NCBI GenBank assembly: GCA_016630955.3
Contig: CM049993.1
Location: 496,001-560,000 of the forward strand
Length of the DNA: 64,000 bases
Source: Didymella arachidicola
Lineage: Eukaryota; Ascomycota; Dothideomycetes; Pleosporales; Didymellaceae
Direction of reading: 5' to 3'
Both the position numbers and the translations under genes were made by a program. Below the pieces are notes generated by a model. It saw only the letters and a list, made by a program, of their open reading frames with translations. It made no database searches and was not told the origin of the DNA. This document shows positions 20,309-30,958 of the stretch, in pieces. How positions within the stretch are numbered: position 1 is the first letter of the stretch; every line of letters begins with the position of its first letter.

Positions 20309-21946
20309 ATGCCGCGATAACGACGCTCTATACAGACTTCTCGTGAAGGCAGAATAAGCCTTGCTATCGCGTCCTATCGTAGTAATCCAAAACAGTCTCT
20401 CCGCGCTCTTGCGATGGCTTTTGATGTGCCAAGATCCACACTCCAGACGCGTGTCGGTGGTACCCAGCCACGATCAGAGGTACGACCTGCTAATTGTAAG
20501 CTATCGCCTATCGAAGAGCATTCTCTCGTGCAGTGGATCCTAGACCTTGACCGGCGTGGTTTTCCACCCCATATTATCGACGTGCGACGAATGGCAGACG
20601 TATTACTCGCCGCGCGTGGCCAAGATCCACCTCCACAGCCTGTCGGCAAGAAATGGGTGTCGCGCTTTATTCAAGGCCAGCCAGAGCTCCAGATAAAGTG
20701 GACTAGAAGGCTTAATAGCCAGCGCGCTAGTTCTGAGGATCCTATCGCGATTACAGCGTGGTTCAAACTAGTAGAGGAGACGCGACAGACGTATGGCGTT
20801 CTTGACCAGGATATCTACAACTTTGACAAGACTGGATTCGCTATGGGCGTCGCTGCAACGTCAAAAGTAGTCACTAGCTCTGATAGAGTCGGTCGTGCAG
20901 TCGCCGTACAGCCAGGCAATCGCGAGTGGGTGACAGTAATCGAGTGTGTTAACGCGTCTGGCTGGTCTCTACCACCGTTCGTGATCCTGGCTGGTAAGGT
21001 CCACCAGAGCAGCTGGTATCGCGATCTCCCTCTAGATTGGACTGTCGGCGCCTCAGAGAATGGCTGGACGACAGATGAGCTAGGTTTCGAGTGGATAAAG
21101 CACTTCAACCAGCATACAGCCGCTCGTACAGCTGGAGTCTATCGGCTTCTTATTGTAGACGGCCATAGCAGCCACGCTACGCCAGAGTTCGACCAGTACT
21201 GCGCCAATAATAAGATCATTACTCTCTGTATGCCGCCGCATACCTCCCATCTTCTCCAGCCTCTAGATGTGAGCTGCTACTCCCCTCTTAAGCGCGCGTA
21301 CGGACGTCAGGTTGAGGAGCTCGCCCGCCAAGGCGTATACCATATTGACAAGATAGACTTCCTTATAGCCTATACACGGATCCGGCCGACTATATTTACG
21401 CAGCAGAGTATCCAATCAGGCTTTCGGGCGACAGGTCTTGTCCCTTCTTGTCTAGATCGTGTTCTGTCGTCGCTAACTGTCGTTCGGACGCCGTCTCCAC
21501 CACAGACAACTATAGATGACAACGTTGCAGCACAGGCAGCGGCGCAGACAGAGACACCACATACAGTAGAGCAGCTTCAGCAGCAGGTACGCTATCTCCA
21601 AGAGCGACTGCGGCGGCAGCCAGAGAGTCCAACAAGTATTGCTATCCGCCAGCTTGCTAAGAGCGCTCAGCTTGCAATGCAATCAGCAGTAATACTCGCG
21701 GAGGAGAATAAGAAGCTACGTGAAGAAAATCAGCGCCAGCGACAAAAACAGAACCAGCCGCGTCAATATATCGCTTCTGGTGGAGTTCTCCAGGTGCAGC
21801 AGGCTCAGCAGCTTATTGCAGAGGCAGAAAGGGTAGTTACGGAGGTTGAGCAGGGTGAGGGCAGTCAGCGACGTCAGCGCGCGCCGCCGACGTGCACGAA
21901 GTGCCATATTCAAGGACACACTCGCACTTCGTGCAAAGCTAGATAA
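20309..21946 (+). pseudogene. pogo-like transposase of element 1, early stop
   Basis: DDE-superfamily transposase of the pogo group. The ATG at 20309 is followed by a TAA at codon 4 (20318-20320); the frame then stays open to 21946, giving 510 codons from an internal ATG at 20414. The intact relative in element 2 begins further upstream, so the stop removes the normal start of the N-terminal psq-type helix-turn-helix unless an internal start is used. The CENP-B-like helix-turn-helix region (EEHSLVQWILDLDRRGFPP) remains. The catalytic acidic residues are present in NFDKTGF, LIVDGHSSHATPEF and LQPLDVSCY, but the Glu usually following the first Asp is Lys. The C-terminus has a CCHC zinc knuckle, CTKCHIQGHTRTSC. 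Probably a recently inactivated copy. Confidence 0.85.
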
Positions 21947-22002
21947 CAAATTATATCCGTCAAGTTTTATCTAATTTTACTGCGTTGTTGTGGATCAATG
22001 GT

Positions 22003-22072
22003 GTAGAGAGTCGGGTCAGGTTTGGTGGGGTGGCCAGCTTGCTGATCTGGCCAGCTTGCTGATCCTTAACGT
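22003..22072 (-). repeat. Right TIR of element 1
   Basis: Reverse complement of the left TIR. Both copies of the 17-bp internal module match each other exactly through GATCAGCAAGCTGGCCA. Confidence 0.92.
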
Positions 22073-22074
22073 TA

Positions 22075-22152
22075 ACGTGTTCCACCACCAAGTGGGCCAC
22101 ACCAGCAACCGGGCCACCCCACCACAGCTGACGCGATGCTCAACGCGATAGC
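22075..22152 (+). repeat. TIR of element 2, window-left copy
   Basis: 78 bp, inverted copy at 23830-23907. Abuts the right TIR of element 1 with only TA between, creating ACGTTAACGT at the junction. Confidence 0.9.
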
Positions 22153-22199
22153 CCCACAACAACACAAGATAATAGAGTCGTAGTTTATAATAAAGCAGG

Positions 22200-23825
22200 C
22201 TATAACTGTCTACATTGAGTCCTTGAGTGTCCTTGAACGTGACACTTGGTACACGTTGGTGGTGCGCGCTTACGTCCTGGAGTAGCCTGAGCTTGTTCTA
22301 CCTCTGCGACCACCCTTTCTGCCTCTACAGCGAGCTGCTGGCCTTGCTGAGCCTGTAGCGCCCCTCCACGAGCTATATACTGACGCTGCTGATTTCTTCT
22401 ATGTTGCTGGCGCTGACTAGCCGTACGAAGCTTCCTATTCTCCTCTGCGAGTATAGTGGCTGAGTTCATAGCAAGCTGGCATCCTTTAACAAGCTGGCGG
22501 ATAGCTTGGCTTGTTGGGCTCTGCGACTGGCGACGAAGCAGGTCCTGTACATGTCGAGCCTGCTGCTCAAGCTGCGCTATCGTACGTGGCGTCTCTGCAG
22601 TCCATGCGACGCTATTGTCTGTTGTTGTCGCTGGTGGAGACGGCGTCCGGACGACAGTAAGCGACGATAGGACACGATCTGGACAGGGAGGGATAAGCCC
22701 AGTTGCCTGGAAGCCAGCCTGGATGTTCTGCTGCGTGAATACTGCTGGCCGGATCCGTGTATAGGTCGTGAGGAAGTCTATCTTGTCAACGTGGTAGACG
22801 CCTTGGCGGGCGAGCTCCTGGATCTCGTGACCGTACGCACGCTTGAGCGGCGCGAAGCAGCTCACATCAAGTGGCTGGAGGAGATGAGAGGTATGAGCTG
22901 GCATGCAGAGAGTGATAATCTTGTTCTCTGTACAGAACTGGTCGAACTCAGGCGTAGCGTGGCTGCTATGGCCATCTAGGATAAGAAGCCGGTAGACTCC
23001 ATGCGTACGAGGCGCTGTATATCTATTAAAGTGCTTTATCCACTCAACACCAAGCTGATCAGTTGTCCAGCCATTGTTTGATACAGCAAGTACCCAGTCT
23101 ATAGGGATGTGGTGGTACCAGCTAGCCTGGTGCTGCTTACCAGACAGGATCACGAACGGTGGAAGACACCAGCCAGACGCGTTGATACACTCAATCGTCG
23201 TGACCCAGTCTCTATTACCTGGCTGTATAACAGTAGCGCGACCTGCTGTATCTGAGCTCGTGACTACTTTAGACGTCGCTGCGACGCCCATCATAAAGCC
23301 AGTCTCATCAAAGTTGTACGTGTCTGCGTCTAGTATCCCATAGGTCTGCCGCGTCTCATCTACGAGCTTGAACCACGCTGCGATAGCGACAGGATCCTCG
23401 CAGCAAGCGCGCTGACTGTGGAACTTCCTATTCCACTTTGTCTGTAGCTCAGACTGGCTGTTGACAAAGCGCGACACCCAGTTCTTGCCTACAGGTGGAG
23501 GAGGAGGATCTTGGCCGCGGCTAGCGAGTAGAGCGTCTGCCATTCGTCGTACGTCGATAACCTGGGGTGGAAAGCCTCGTCGGTCGAGGTCTAGGATCCA
23601 TTGTACAAGAGACTGCTCCTCAGTAGAAAATAGCTTTCGATTGTATGGCATAGTCTCGTGTTTAGGGCGGATACCTTGAAGCCGCCGTTGAAGAGTCGTA
23701 CGAGGGACAGAATATAGCCGCGACGCCAAACGCTGGCTTTGTACTTGCTTTAACTGAAGCGCTTGAGTAGCAAGAAGACATCTACCTTGTCTTTGAGGCG
23801 ACAGAGGGCGTTGTGGTTGTGGCAT
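22200..23825 (-). CDS. pogo-like transposase with zinc knuckle, element 2
   Basis: 541 aa, ATG at 23825, uninterrupted. Cut-and-paste transposase of the pogo group acting on its own TIRs in the nucleus. The N-terminal helix-turn-helix of the psq type includes RLASRLYSVPRTTLQRRL. A CENP-B/Tc5-type DNA-binding region follows (TEEQSLVQWILDLDRRG to VSRFVNSQSEL, about residues 68-120). The catalytic domain contains NFDETGFMMG, LILDGHSSHATPEF and LLQPLDVSCFAPLKRAYG, giving the DDD triad expected of pogo. The C-terminal region is Gln-rich with a helical stretch, ending in the CCHC knuckle CTKCHVQGHSRTQC. All expected parts are present, so the protein may be functional. Confidence 0.92.
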   Translation of the reverse strand: MPQPQRPLSPQRQGRCLLATQALQLKQVQSQRLASRLYSVPRTTLQRRLQGIRPKHETMPYNRKLFSTEEQSLVQWILDLDRRGFPPQVIDVRRMADALLASRGQDPPPPPVGKNWVSRFVNSQSELQTKWNRKFHSQRACCEDPVAIAAWFKLVDETRQTYGILDADTYNFDETGFMMGVAATSKVVTSSDTAGRATVIQPGNRDWVTTIECINASGWCLPPFVILSGKQHQASWYHHIPIDWVLAVSNNGWTTDQLGVEWIKHFNRYTAPRTHGVYRLLILDGHSSHATPEFDQFCTENKIITLCMPAHTSHLLQPLDVSCFAPLKRAYGHEIQELARQGVYHVDKIDFLTTYTRIRPAVFTQQNIQAGFQATGLIPPCPDRVLSSLTVVRTPSPPATTTDNSVAWTAETPRTIAQLEQQARHVQDLLRRQSQSPTSQAIRQLVKGCQLAMNSATILAEENRKLRTASQRQQHRRNQQRQYIARGGALQAQQGQQLAVEAERVVAEVEQAQATPGRKRAPPTCTKCHVQGHSRTQCRQL

Positions 23826-23829
23826 TGTT

Positions 23830-23907
23830 GCTATCGTGTAGAGCGTCGCGTCAGCTGTGGTGGGGTGGCCCGGTTGCTGGTGTGGCCCACTTGGTGGTGG
23901 AACACGT
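23830..23907 (-). repeat. TIR of element 2, window-right copy
   Basis: 78 bp inverted copy of 22075-22152; ends at the TA target duplication 23908-23909. Confidence 0.9.
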
Positions 23908-23909
23908 TA

Positions 23910-24368
23910 CATCATACATGATGAGTCAACAGCTTTGCAGTGGCCTGTCACGGTCGTATCTGAAATTGTAGCCAATGGTAATGCCGGTAAATGCAAGCGT
24001 CGTGACTGCTATTCGCAGCAGTACCATCGAAGACATCGTAGACAACGACCATGGACAAGGCACACGACAGATGATGGCACACAGTTCTAGGAAATGCCAT
24101 GGTGATGGTTGACGAATGGCATCGCTGAATCAACGATCCAGAAAGCGGGTTCCTGCCGTTACCGCTCAGCTGGGGCAAGCGCATGTATGACGAAATCTGG
24201 AGCGCACGCGTATCTTGTCTTTTCACCTAAGCTTCGACCTTCACATTCTCCAGCTTTAGTTCTGCCCGATAACGTTTTCCTGACGCATGCAGTTATTGCA
24301 GTGTTTAGCTTCGCCTTCACGAGGCCCCAACACATACCCCATCCTCGACCGACCTCGTGTGCCCCGCC
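23910..24368. other. Intergenic region between element 2 and the MFS gene
   Basis: 459 bp with no supported gene. Holds the MFS promoter. A pyrimidine-rich stretch lies just upstream of the start codon. Confidence 0.5.
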
Positions 24369-26153
24369 ATGAGCGGAAGACGGCCGCCAATCGACAAGCG
24401 CAAGTCGTCTATGCTGCACTACCAGACGTTTCCAACGAAACCGCCGACCTCACGAGGCCCTCGCCAATCGAACTCACCTCCCAGCGGTCCTGCCAGTGGC
24501 TCAGAGCCAGACGACCAGCACCATGAGTCACCACTGCCCAAGAAGCAGCTCATTGTGCTCGCCATTATTGCGCTGGCCGAGCAGACAGCCCTCAACTCAA
24601 TCAGTCCGTACCTGCCGGAGATGACGAAGAGTTTCCCGGAGGTCAAGGACGGTCAGACGGGCCTCTACGTTGGGCTCATTGCCTCATCGTTTGCTCTGGC
24701 GCAGTTTACAACCAACTTCTTCTGGGGTTGGCTGTCAGACAAAATTGGGAGAAAGCCTGTCATAATCTGTGGCACGTTCTTGACTATGCTGTCATTCCTC
24801 GCCTTTGGTTTCTGCAGGACCTTGTGGCAGGCTATTCTTGTGCAAGCTGTCATGGGAATAGTTAACGGCAACTCCGGTGTCGTATCTACCTGCCTGGGCG
24901 AGATCACCGATCGAAGCAACCAGTCACGAGCTTTCACCTACCTGCCTGTGGTCTATGGCATCGGCGGCATTACTGGGCCCATCGTTGGAGGTCTATTGGT
25001 TTTTTACAAGAACCCTTTAGACAGAGGGAAGGCTAACCCTTACCCATACCTGCTGCCGAACCTATTTTCTGCCGCCGTACTGCTCATAGATCTCATAGTC
25101 TGCATGTTATTCCTTGAGGAGAGTTTGGAAGAAGCAAGAGATCTGCCACCTCTTGGCAAGAGAATAGGAGATCTCTTCACCCGAATGTGGCAGTTCACAA
25201 GCTCGACACGACCTTCATACGTGCCCCGCTGGCTGAGCAGGCAGAAGAGTCATCACTCCCAATACCTCGATGGCATCGATGAAGAAGATGAGGATCTGGA
25301 CGATGCATCTGATGCTGACTCAGAGGGCATCGCCCCTGCCCTATTCCCCGAGACCAACGGCGAGTTGACTAAGAAGGAAATCCTCAATCGAGACACCATT
25401 CTGCTTTTGGTGACATACACGATCTTCCAGCTGGCCAATATCTCGTACAATTCTTTGTACCCAATCTTTGCTGAAGATGTTGAACCGACAGGGCGAGGAC
25501 TGAAACCAGAGGCTGTAGGACTGTCCTTGTCATTTGCAGGTGCAATAACAATCGTTTTCCAAGTAGGCATCTTCGGCAAGCTGCGTGGCAAGCTTGGCAA
25601 CAAAGTTGCGTACAGAGCTAGTCTGGCTTTGTTCGTTGTGGCGTTCAGTTTGATGCCATTCGTGGGCTACAAAAACAAGCACGGAAGTGGATGGCTGTGG
25701 TTCGAGCTTGGTGTGGTGTTGGTGATCAAGACCATTGCAGGTGTCGGCGGCCTGACAGCCGCTCTTCTTCTGGTAAGTTGTGTCTTTAACGCTTACGTCA
25801 ATCGCGTTGTGCTAACCTGCCTCGAGATTACCAACTCTGCTCCGAACCACAATGTACTCGGTACTCTCAACGGACTTGCGCAGACGCTTTCGGCTGCAGG
25901 ACGTGCTGCAGGTCCCTTCATCTCAGGATCACTCTTCACAGCAGCCACCAAGATTCAGCCGAAGGGTGAAGCGCTACCATTCGGTCTGTTCGCTGGCATC
26001 TCGCTGCTGGGCTTCTTCCTGAGTTTCGGCATTCGTGGTGAAAACCTCGAAGCCGAAGGTTGGAGCGACGAAGACGAAGACGAGGATGAAGAAGAGGATA
26101 TCGGTGACGACAGGCAAGATGACAATGAAGGGTCTGGTCTTTTGCGCAAATAG
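24369..26153 (+). CDS. Major facilitator superfamily transporter
   Basis: Integral membrane secondary transporter, probably 12 membrane segments. The start is ATG 24369 (MSGRRPPIDKRKSS). Exons are 24369-25772 and 25827-26153; the intron (GTAAGT donor, GCTAACC branch, CTCGAG acceptor) is 54 nt and has no stop, so an unspliced frame also stays open. Removing it restores the family reading ALLL-ITNSAPNHNVLGTLNG. Product 576 aa. Motif A of MFS proteins is present as WGWLSDKIGRKPVI between TM2 and TM3, and ITGPIVGG in the TM5 region. A long cytosolic loop between TM6 and TM7 contains an acidic stretch (EEDEDLDDASDADSEG) and the C-terminus is strongly acidic. It resembles the ZINC INDUCED FACILITATOR-like/YCR023C group; substrate cannot be told from sequence. 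Confidence 0.9.
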   Translation: MSGRRPPIDKRKSSMLHYQTFPTKPPTSRGPRQSNSPPSGPASGSEPDDQHHESPLPKKQLIVLAIIALAEQTALNSISPYLPEMTKSFPEVKDGQTGLYVGLIASSFALAQFTTNFFWGWLSDKIGRKPVIICGTFLTMLSFLAFGFCRTLWQAILVQAVMGIVNGNSGVVSTCLGEITDRSNQSRAFTYLPVVYGIGGITGPIVGGLLVFYKNPLDRGKANPYPYLLPNLFSAAVLLIDLIVCMLFLEESLEEARDLPPLGKRIGDLFTRMWQFTSSTRPSYVPRWLSRQKSHHSQYLDGIDEEDEDLDDASDADSEGIAPALFPETNGELTKKEILNRDTILLLVTYTIFQLANISYNSLYPIFAEDVEPTGRGLKPEAVGLSLSFAGAITIVFQVGIFGKLRGKLGNKVAYRASLALFVVAFSLMPFVGYKNKHGSGWLWFELGVVLVIKTIAGVGGLTAALLLVSCVFNAYVNRVVLTCLEITNSAPNHNVLGTLNGLAQTLSAAGRAAGPFISGSLFTAATKIQPKGEALPFGLFAGISLLGFFLSFGIRGENLEAEGWSDEDEDEDEEEDIGDDRQDDNEGSGLLRK

Positions 26154-27373
26154 CGCAGTATTGCTTTGTATAGATGTATGTATCTGCATTGCCTCATTGG
26201 CACGTTTGAGCGTGGCGTTGTCTGGTTATCAATATCTGGCGGATAAACTTCTTGAATGGATCTGTATTGCTTCAGACGCAAGGTACTTTCAGGCCCTCTT
26301 CTCAATGTCCACGTCGGGTCTCGATCTTACGCGAGCAAGCCTGTGAATAAAAGATATCGTCTGATACGACAGCACGCTGTATCACCGCGGAGAGCAAGAT
26401 GCAACGGAGGCCTTTGGCGCACACTAAACAGAAATGGGCTGCTAAGAGGTCGAAGGATTTGGCTGAGACGCGGCACGTATCGTTTCTCACCATCCACTGA
26501 ACGCTAACAATTCGCAAACATCCCAAGCGGTACGATGTGGCACAGCCGACAAGTCACGATGTTTAGGCCCCTAGGTAAGGCTGCCTGAAGTGCATGCAAT
26601 TTCGGCGCTGCGCCTGCCATTAGCTCTGCAGCGCCAGAGTCCGGGGCAGGCGATTGTCACACACCAGCCAACACAGCATTTCCGTAGCACACCTCTGGAC
26701 CGCGCAGGCGCGATGCCAACTAAGAGAGAGTATTACGAGTCTACAGTAGCAACCTGCACCACTGCATGATGTTGACGAGAGGCTGGCTACCATGCGCTGT
26801 GCTCGAAGCCACTCGTGGTGCCTCCGCTACTGTTCAAAAGTCGAGATGGTGCGGAGGCTTTCTTGCCAAGGTGAGCTGAATACCACCAATGCATCTTAGT
26901 GGCTGTGGAGCATCTTGTATGCATAATTCTAGGCTAGTCATGCTCCTTACGGCCCTTTTGTGAGTGTCTGGCTGCGATGCATCTCTTTTCATCGTGGCGC
27001 TGTCAGCGCTCCGCTGAAACCTGGTCGAGTTCGCCTTGGCAGTGAAGCTTGCCCAGCTTGACTTCTCAGCCCCAGACCAATTTGGCGTCCTCCACGAGAG
27101 CACAGACAGCGGACAGGCCACGGTGCAGACTGCAGCAGCCTGCAAGTGGCATGCTAAAGTGTGCGCATTGACGCTTCTGCATGTTTGGACCAGACTTACA
27201 ATAGATTCAGCTCGAGCACGCGTCGAGATAGCGTCGTGCGGAGACTTAGATAAACGTCCGGGTGGCCTGTCAGCTAGGGTCGTTGTATCACACTCGATCT
27301 CACATTGCTCGAAGGGACAACTACGTCCAGCTTCTACATCTTCATTGCTGTAGGAGTTCATCTGAACACAACA
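26154..27373. other. Intergenic region ahead of the LtrA-like gene
   Basis: 1.2 kb. A 283-codon minus-strand frame (26834-27685) spans part of it but runs antisense through the conserved LtrA exon and has no recognisable motifs. No transposon ends seen. Confidence 0.5.
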
Positions 27374-29632
27374 ATGGGTTGGAGCTTTCATGGTCACAAG
27401 GTAAGCTTTGTCGAACAAGATTGAGTTTATGAGATCTAACGATGTGTAGCGAGCCGTGTACGTGACCGACTGTGGACCCAGTTGTCGATCCTCGTACTGA
27501 TTTTGTGTAGTGATGCTGAGAAGCATCTCAAACGGCTGCACAAAACCACGCCAATCATAGAGTCCCCGTTGGTCGGTGCCGACCAGGAGAACCTCGTCTT
27601 CTCGCAAAGACACGAAGCAAACTCCGTCGAACTGTTCTTTGATCTCTTCTTCGTTGCCAACCTCGCAACATTCACAGCCTATCATTCGATCTCAGATAAC
27701 AACTACTTGCTCGCGTACATTGGGTTCTTTGGTATCTTGTGGGCTACCTGGTTCCAGATCACGCTTCACGATGTTCGCTTTGCGAGGGACTCAATCTACG
27801 AGCGAGTCTGTAAGACTCTACAGTTCACTGCCTTCGTCGGTCTCGCTCTCGTGGGCTCATCCTTCAATCCCAGTGGTGACAAGAAGCACAAGGTAAGTCA
27901 CTTATGACTAATGATGAGCTGTCCTAAACAAGAAGCAGCACCTGGCGACTCTTTGTATTGTGCTGATTATCAGCCGGGGTCTACTTACTATCCAGTACAT
28001 CGTAGTACTTGTAAGCTTACATTCAACACTTGACGTTACTTACATCGCTGACTTACCCAGTTCTACACATGGCGTGCGAAGTACTCGAAGCTGTACCTGC
28101 CTCTCGGCTTGATGATCGGGACCTACGCCGTCGCTACAGGCATCTTCGCAGGCATGATCCCTTCGTACAGGCCGAATGCAACCAGCCCTAAGCTTCTATA
28201 CATGGTCTTCTACGGTGTCATGGCTGCCGAGTCCGTCATGACTGTTGGCATTTCCTGCATCTGGCGCATGCTGAGTTTCAAGAAAACGCATCTCATGGAG
28301 CGAATGAGTTTGCTCACCATTATCGTCATCGGAGAAGGCGCCATCGGAGTCACCAAGACAGTCGGTAGGATCATGGGTAAGGAAATAGATGTAGAGGGAT
28401 GCTTCACTATCATGTGCATCATCGTAATCTTGGTAAGTATAGCATTTTATATACACCAGAAAGACATTAGCTTACATACTTTGGCATAGGTCTTCATTTG
28501 GGCGCTCTACTTCGACAACTTTCCCCATGGACATTATGGAACTATCCGGCAGCAAATCTGGTCCTTACTTCACTTCCCCTTCCAGCTTGCTATTGTTGGT
28601 GTGGTCGAAGGCTCACAGCAAGTTGCAATGGCACGCTACGTCCTCAAGAACGTTGCCAAAGGCACTAAACAATTGAAAGATATATGTCTCACAGGATCGG
28701 ACGGAGCCAAGTTGCAGGAATCCCTCGTCAAATTTGCCGACAAGTTCCAATTCACATCGAAGCTCGACACCTATGGCTACTACGAAGATATCATGTGGCA
28801 CATCGAAAACATCGGCAATGCTACGGGCATCTGTTCACCACAGAATGCGACAAGCTACGGTGCAAGCATCAAAGACTGGCCCGAAGATTTTATGTGGATC
28901 GACAACGCTCTCTCGAACGGTGTCTATGCCGGCCTGGGTGTCAAGATGCCGATCAAGAAGCTGGAGGCCTTTGTCGAGCCCATCCAGATTGCCGAGAAGA
29001 GTTGGTGGTTGACCTACATGTACTTCTGGTCTTGCTTCTGTCTCCTCATCCTTTCTCTCATCGTCTTCCTCGTCCTCATCCGCCGTCACAAGGCAGACGC
29101 CTTCGACTTCATCTCCATCATTGTACGCTGTCTCGTCCTCGGTGCTGGCGGGGCCGCACTTGCCGTTCTGGCCTCCCCGCAGCGGCTTGTCGATGTTCTC
29201 AATTCCCCGGCCATCCTTCCCATGGCAGTGGTTCTGATGTTTGTTGTCCTCTGCTCCGACAAGCTTGCCTCTGTTTGGTGCAACTGGCGCCTTGTCAAGT
29301 CTGGAGAACCATACGCACTGGAATTTGAGGAGGAGCATCATGGTGGCGGTCACGAAGAGCATGGCGAGGCTCACATGACCGGTGATGAAGAGCATGAAAA
29401 GGTGCATCACGGCAGGCCGAAGATGAAGACCAACCGCCAGTCTGCTCGCTGGAGCACCAACGTTGGTCTTGTGGACATGGTCAAAGAGGAGACTGCGTAC
29501 GTGTCTGTCACCGGCGGTCACTACAGAGACATCAGTCATGACAGCACTTTCACACCACCGCCGCGGAGCCCAAGTCCACCACCGACGACTCCAAGGGTAG
29601 GTGCGGGAGGTTACATGCCTGTCGCGCATTGA
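27374..29632 (+). CDS. Low temperature requirement A (LtrA)-like membrane protein
   Basis: Multi-pass membrane protein of the LtrA family (named after a Listeria gene; function unknown in fungi). Proposed exons: 27374-27400, 27450-27457, 27511-27892, 27939-28010, 28061-28432 and 28490-29632, giving 667 aa in one frame. The second exon is only 8 nt and is needed to keep frame between the ATG exon (MGWSFHGHK) and the conserved exon starting DAEKHLKRLHKT. The family block NSVELFFDLFFVANLATF is clear, followed by hydrophobic segments (LAYIGFFGILWATWFQ, LPLGLMIGTYAVATGIFAGM, MSLLTIIVIGEGAIGV with the conserved GEG). C-terminal membrane segments precede a His/Glu-rich tail (EEEHHGGGHEEHGEAHMTG) and a Pro-rich end. 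The acceptor of the third intron could also be 3 or 6 nt upstream. Confidence 0.87.
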
Positions 29633-30478
29633 TGATATGTAGCACTCGATCGACACATCCATATCTTAATAAGATGTGGTCGTTAAGGGAGTTAATGTCT
29701 TATGATTAATGTCTTGCGTACGTCTATGCTCCTTCCCATTGCTTCAGCATGACGTGCTGAGTTTGTCTAGAATCAATATCAACGAGCCTGTAAAATATGT
29801 ACGCCAAGCCCATCTTTTGCGTTGTCGCTTTCCGCAGTTGCTGTCCTATCCTCGTGTCCAGCTCCTGGTGACTTCTATGGAAAGCAGCCACACGAAGGTA
29901 AGGAGGTCTAAGTTGTCTCGAAAGAGGAGCAATCGAGGCAGAGATAAACTAGACCAAGAAATGGCGACACTAACTTTGACTGGTGATCAGGCCTAAAGCT
30001 ATCTATGCTTTCGCGATACTGACGCAAGTAGTCAACTATGGCTGACCGGAGTCCGATCCGTAAACATTGTTTATCGATAGTAGCCTCATATTAGCTCTTC
30101 TGAATGTCGCTTCTTAGAGTGGGTTGGTACTTGAATCGCTGAATGAGATATACAGCAAGTACTGAGTTCCTTATCTGATAGTATCCGTTCCGCTTGTTGG
30201 TCCATCAACCCCTGTCTACGGTCAGCCTAAGTAGGCGTCAGAATTCGGCCATGCAAAGCTGCAATTGCAACACAGCAAAGTACAGGAATTAAATTCAATC
30301 CTTTTCAGACATGATCTTGGTGGGAAATATGCTGCAGTGCTGGCGCCGAGGTGTTTGGTCCGCTTGTGCTTTGGCGTTCGCTCCCGCAGCCTCCTCTCCT
30401 CCCCCGCAATCCATCGTACTCTGACTTGACCTCATCGTTCCTTCCTCCACGATCCTTCAACAAAAAAAGCAAGTCTCA
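29633..30478. other. Intergenic region
   Basis: About 850 bp, relatively AT-rich, no supported gene. Short open frames only. Confidence 0.5.
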
Positions 30479-30808
30479 TCAAGATATCCACCGCACTTCA
30501 TGTCCAACGTTGATGCTGATGCTTCTGATGTTGCCATGTTGATGGCAACTGCTCTTATCGCTAAGAATAGTTCCAGGGGCTCTTTCATCTGCCTCTCTAA
30601 ATGCTTGCCGCCGCAGTTCGATCAAATCATCGTACCTCTGCTGAACCAGTCTCCGCACTTCCGCTTGATTGCGCAGTCTCCAATTTTGAATCCTCTTAGC
30701 TCTACGCGTACGAGAATGGGCAACGCCGATCTCAGAGTCCACTGACAAATGTCAGTCACGTTTCTGAGGCGTGTGTGGGAATCTATACGTGCAGAAACCC
30801 GGTCCCTA

Positions 30809-30850
30809 CAGTGTCCGTGCCCGTAACGCGCGTGCATCGTAACGCGCACC
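30809..30850 (+). repeat. TIR of element 3, window-left copy
   Basis: 42 bp, inverted copy at 32895-32936; similarity continues weakly inward with a small length difference. Confidence 0.88.
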
Positions 30851-30958
30851 AACCACCTAAATGTGAGCCTCCAAAAATGAAGCTATTGAGCTACACACAA
30901 TTGCTATCTTAACTAGATTTTTTAGCAGAGTGTTCTATAGGCCTATGCGACACTGATC

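Larger units (their letters stand above)
20227..22072 (+). mobile_element. pogo/Fot1-like DNA transposon, element 1
   Basis: 1846 bp element bounded by 70-bp terminal inverted repeats with only two mismatches, beginning ACGTTAAGG, and flanked by TA on both sides (20225-20226 and 22073-22074). It contains one transposase frame on the plus strand. The TIR carries two tandem 17-bp modules (GATCAGCAAGCTGGCYA) followed by CCCCACC. TA target duplication, pogo-type DDD transposase and length place it in the Tc1/mariner superfamily, pogo group. Its right TA is shared with element 2. Confidence 0.93.
22075..23907 (-). mobile_element. pogo/Fot1-like DNA transposon, element 2
   Basis: 1833 bp element with about 78-bp TIRs beginning ACGTGTTCCACC (three mismatches, all in the inner end). 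TA flanks it at 22073-22074, shared with element 1, and at 23908-23909. It carries one complete transposase frame on the minus strand. The TIR design matches element 1: eight terminal bases, two 17-bp modules ending GGGCCA, then CCCCACC. It is a different family from element 1, since the TIR sequences differ and the transposases are clearly diverged. Confidence 0.93.

Noticed and set aside
20225..23909. Elements 1 and 2 as a tandem duplication of one transposon
   Set aside because: Their TIR sequences differ, the transposases are clearly diverged and lie on opposite strands.
26834..27685. 283-codon minus-strand frame before the LtrA-like gene
   Set aside because: Overlaps the conserved LtrA exon in antisense and has no recognisable motif.
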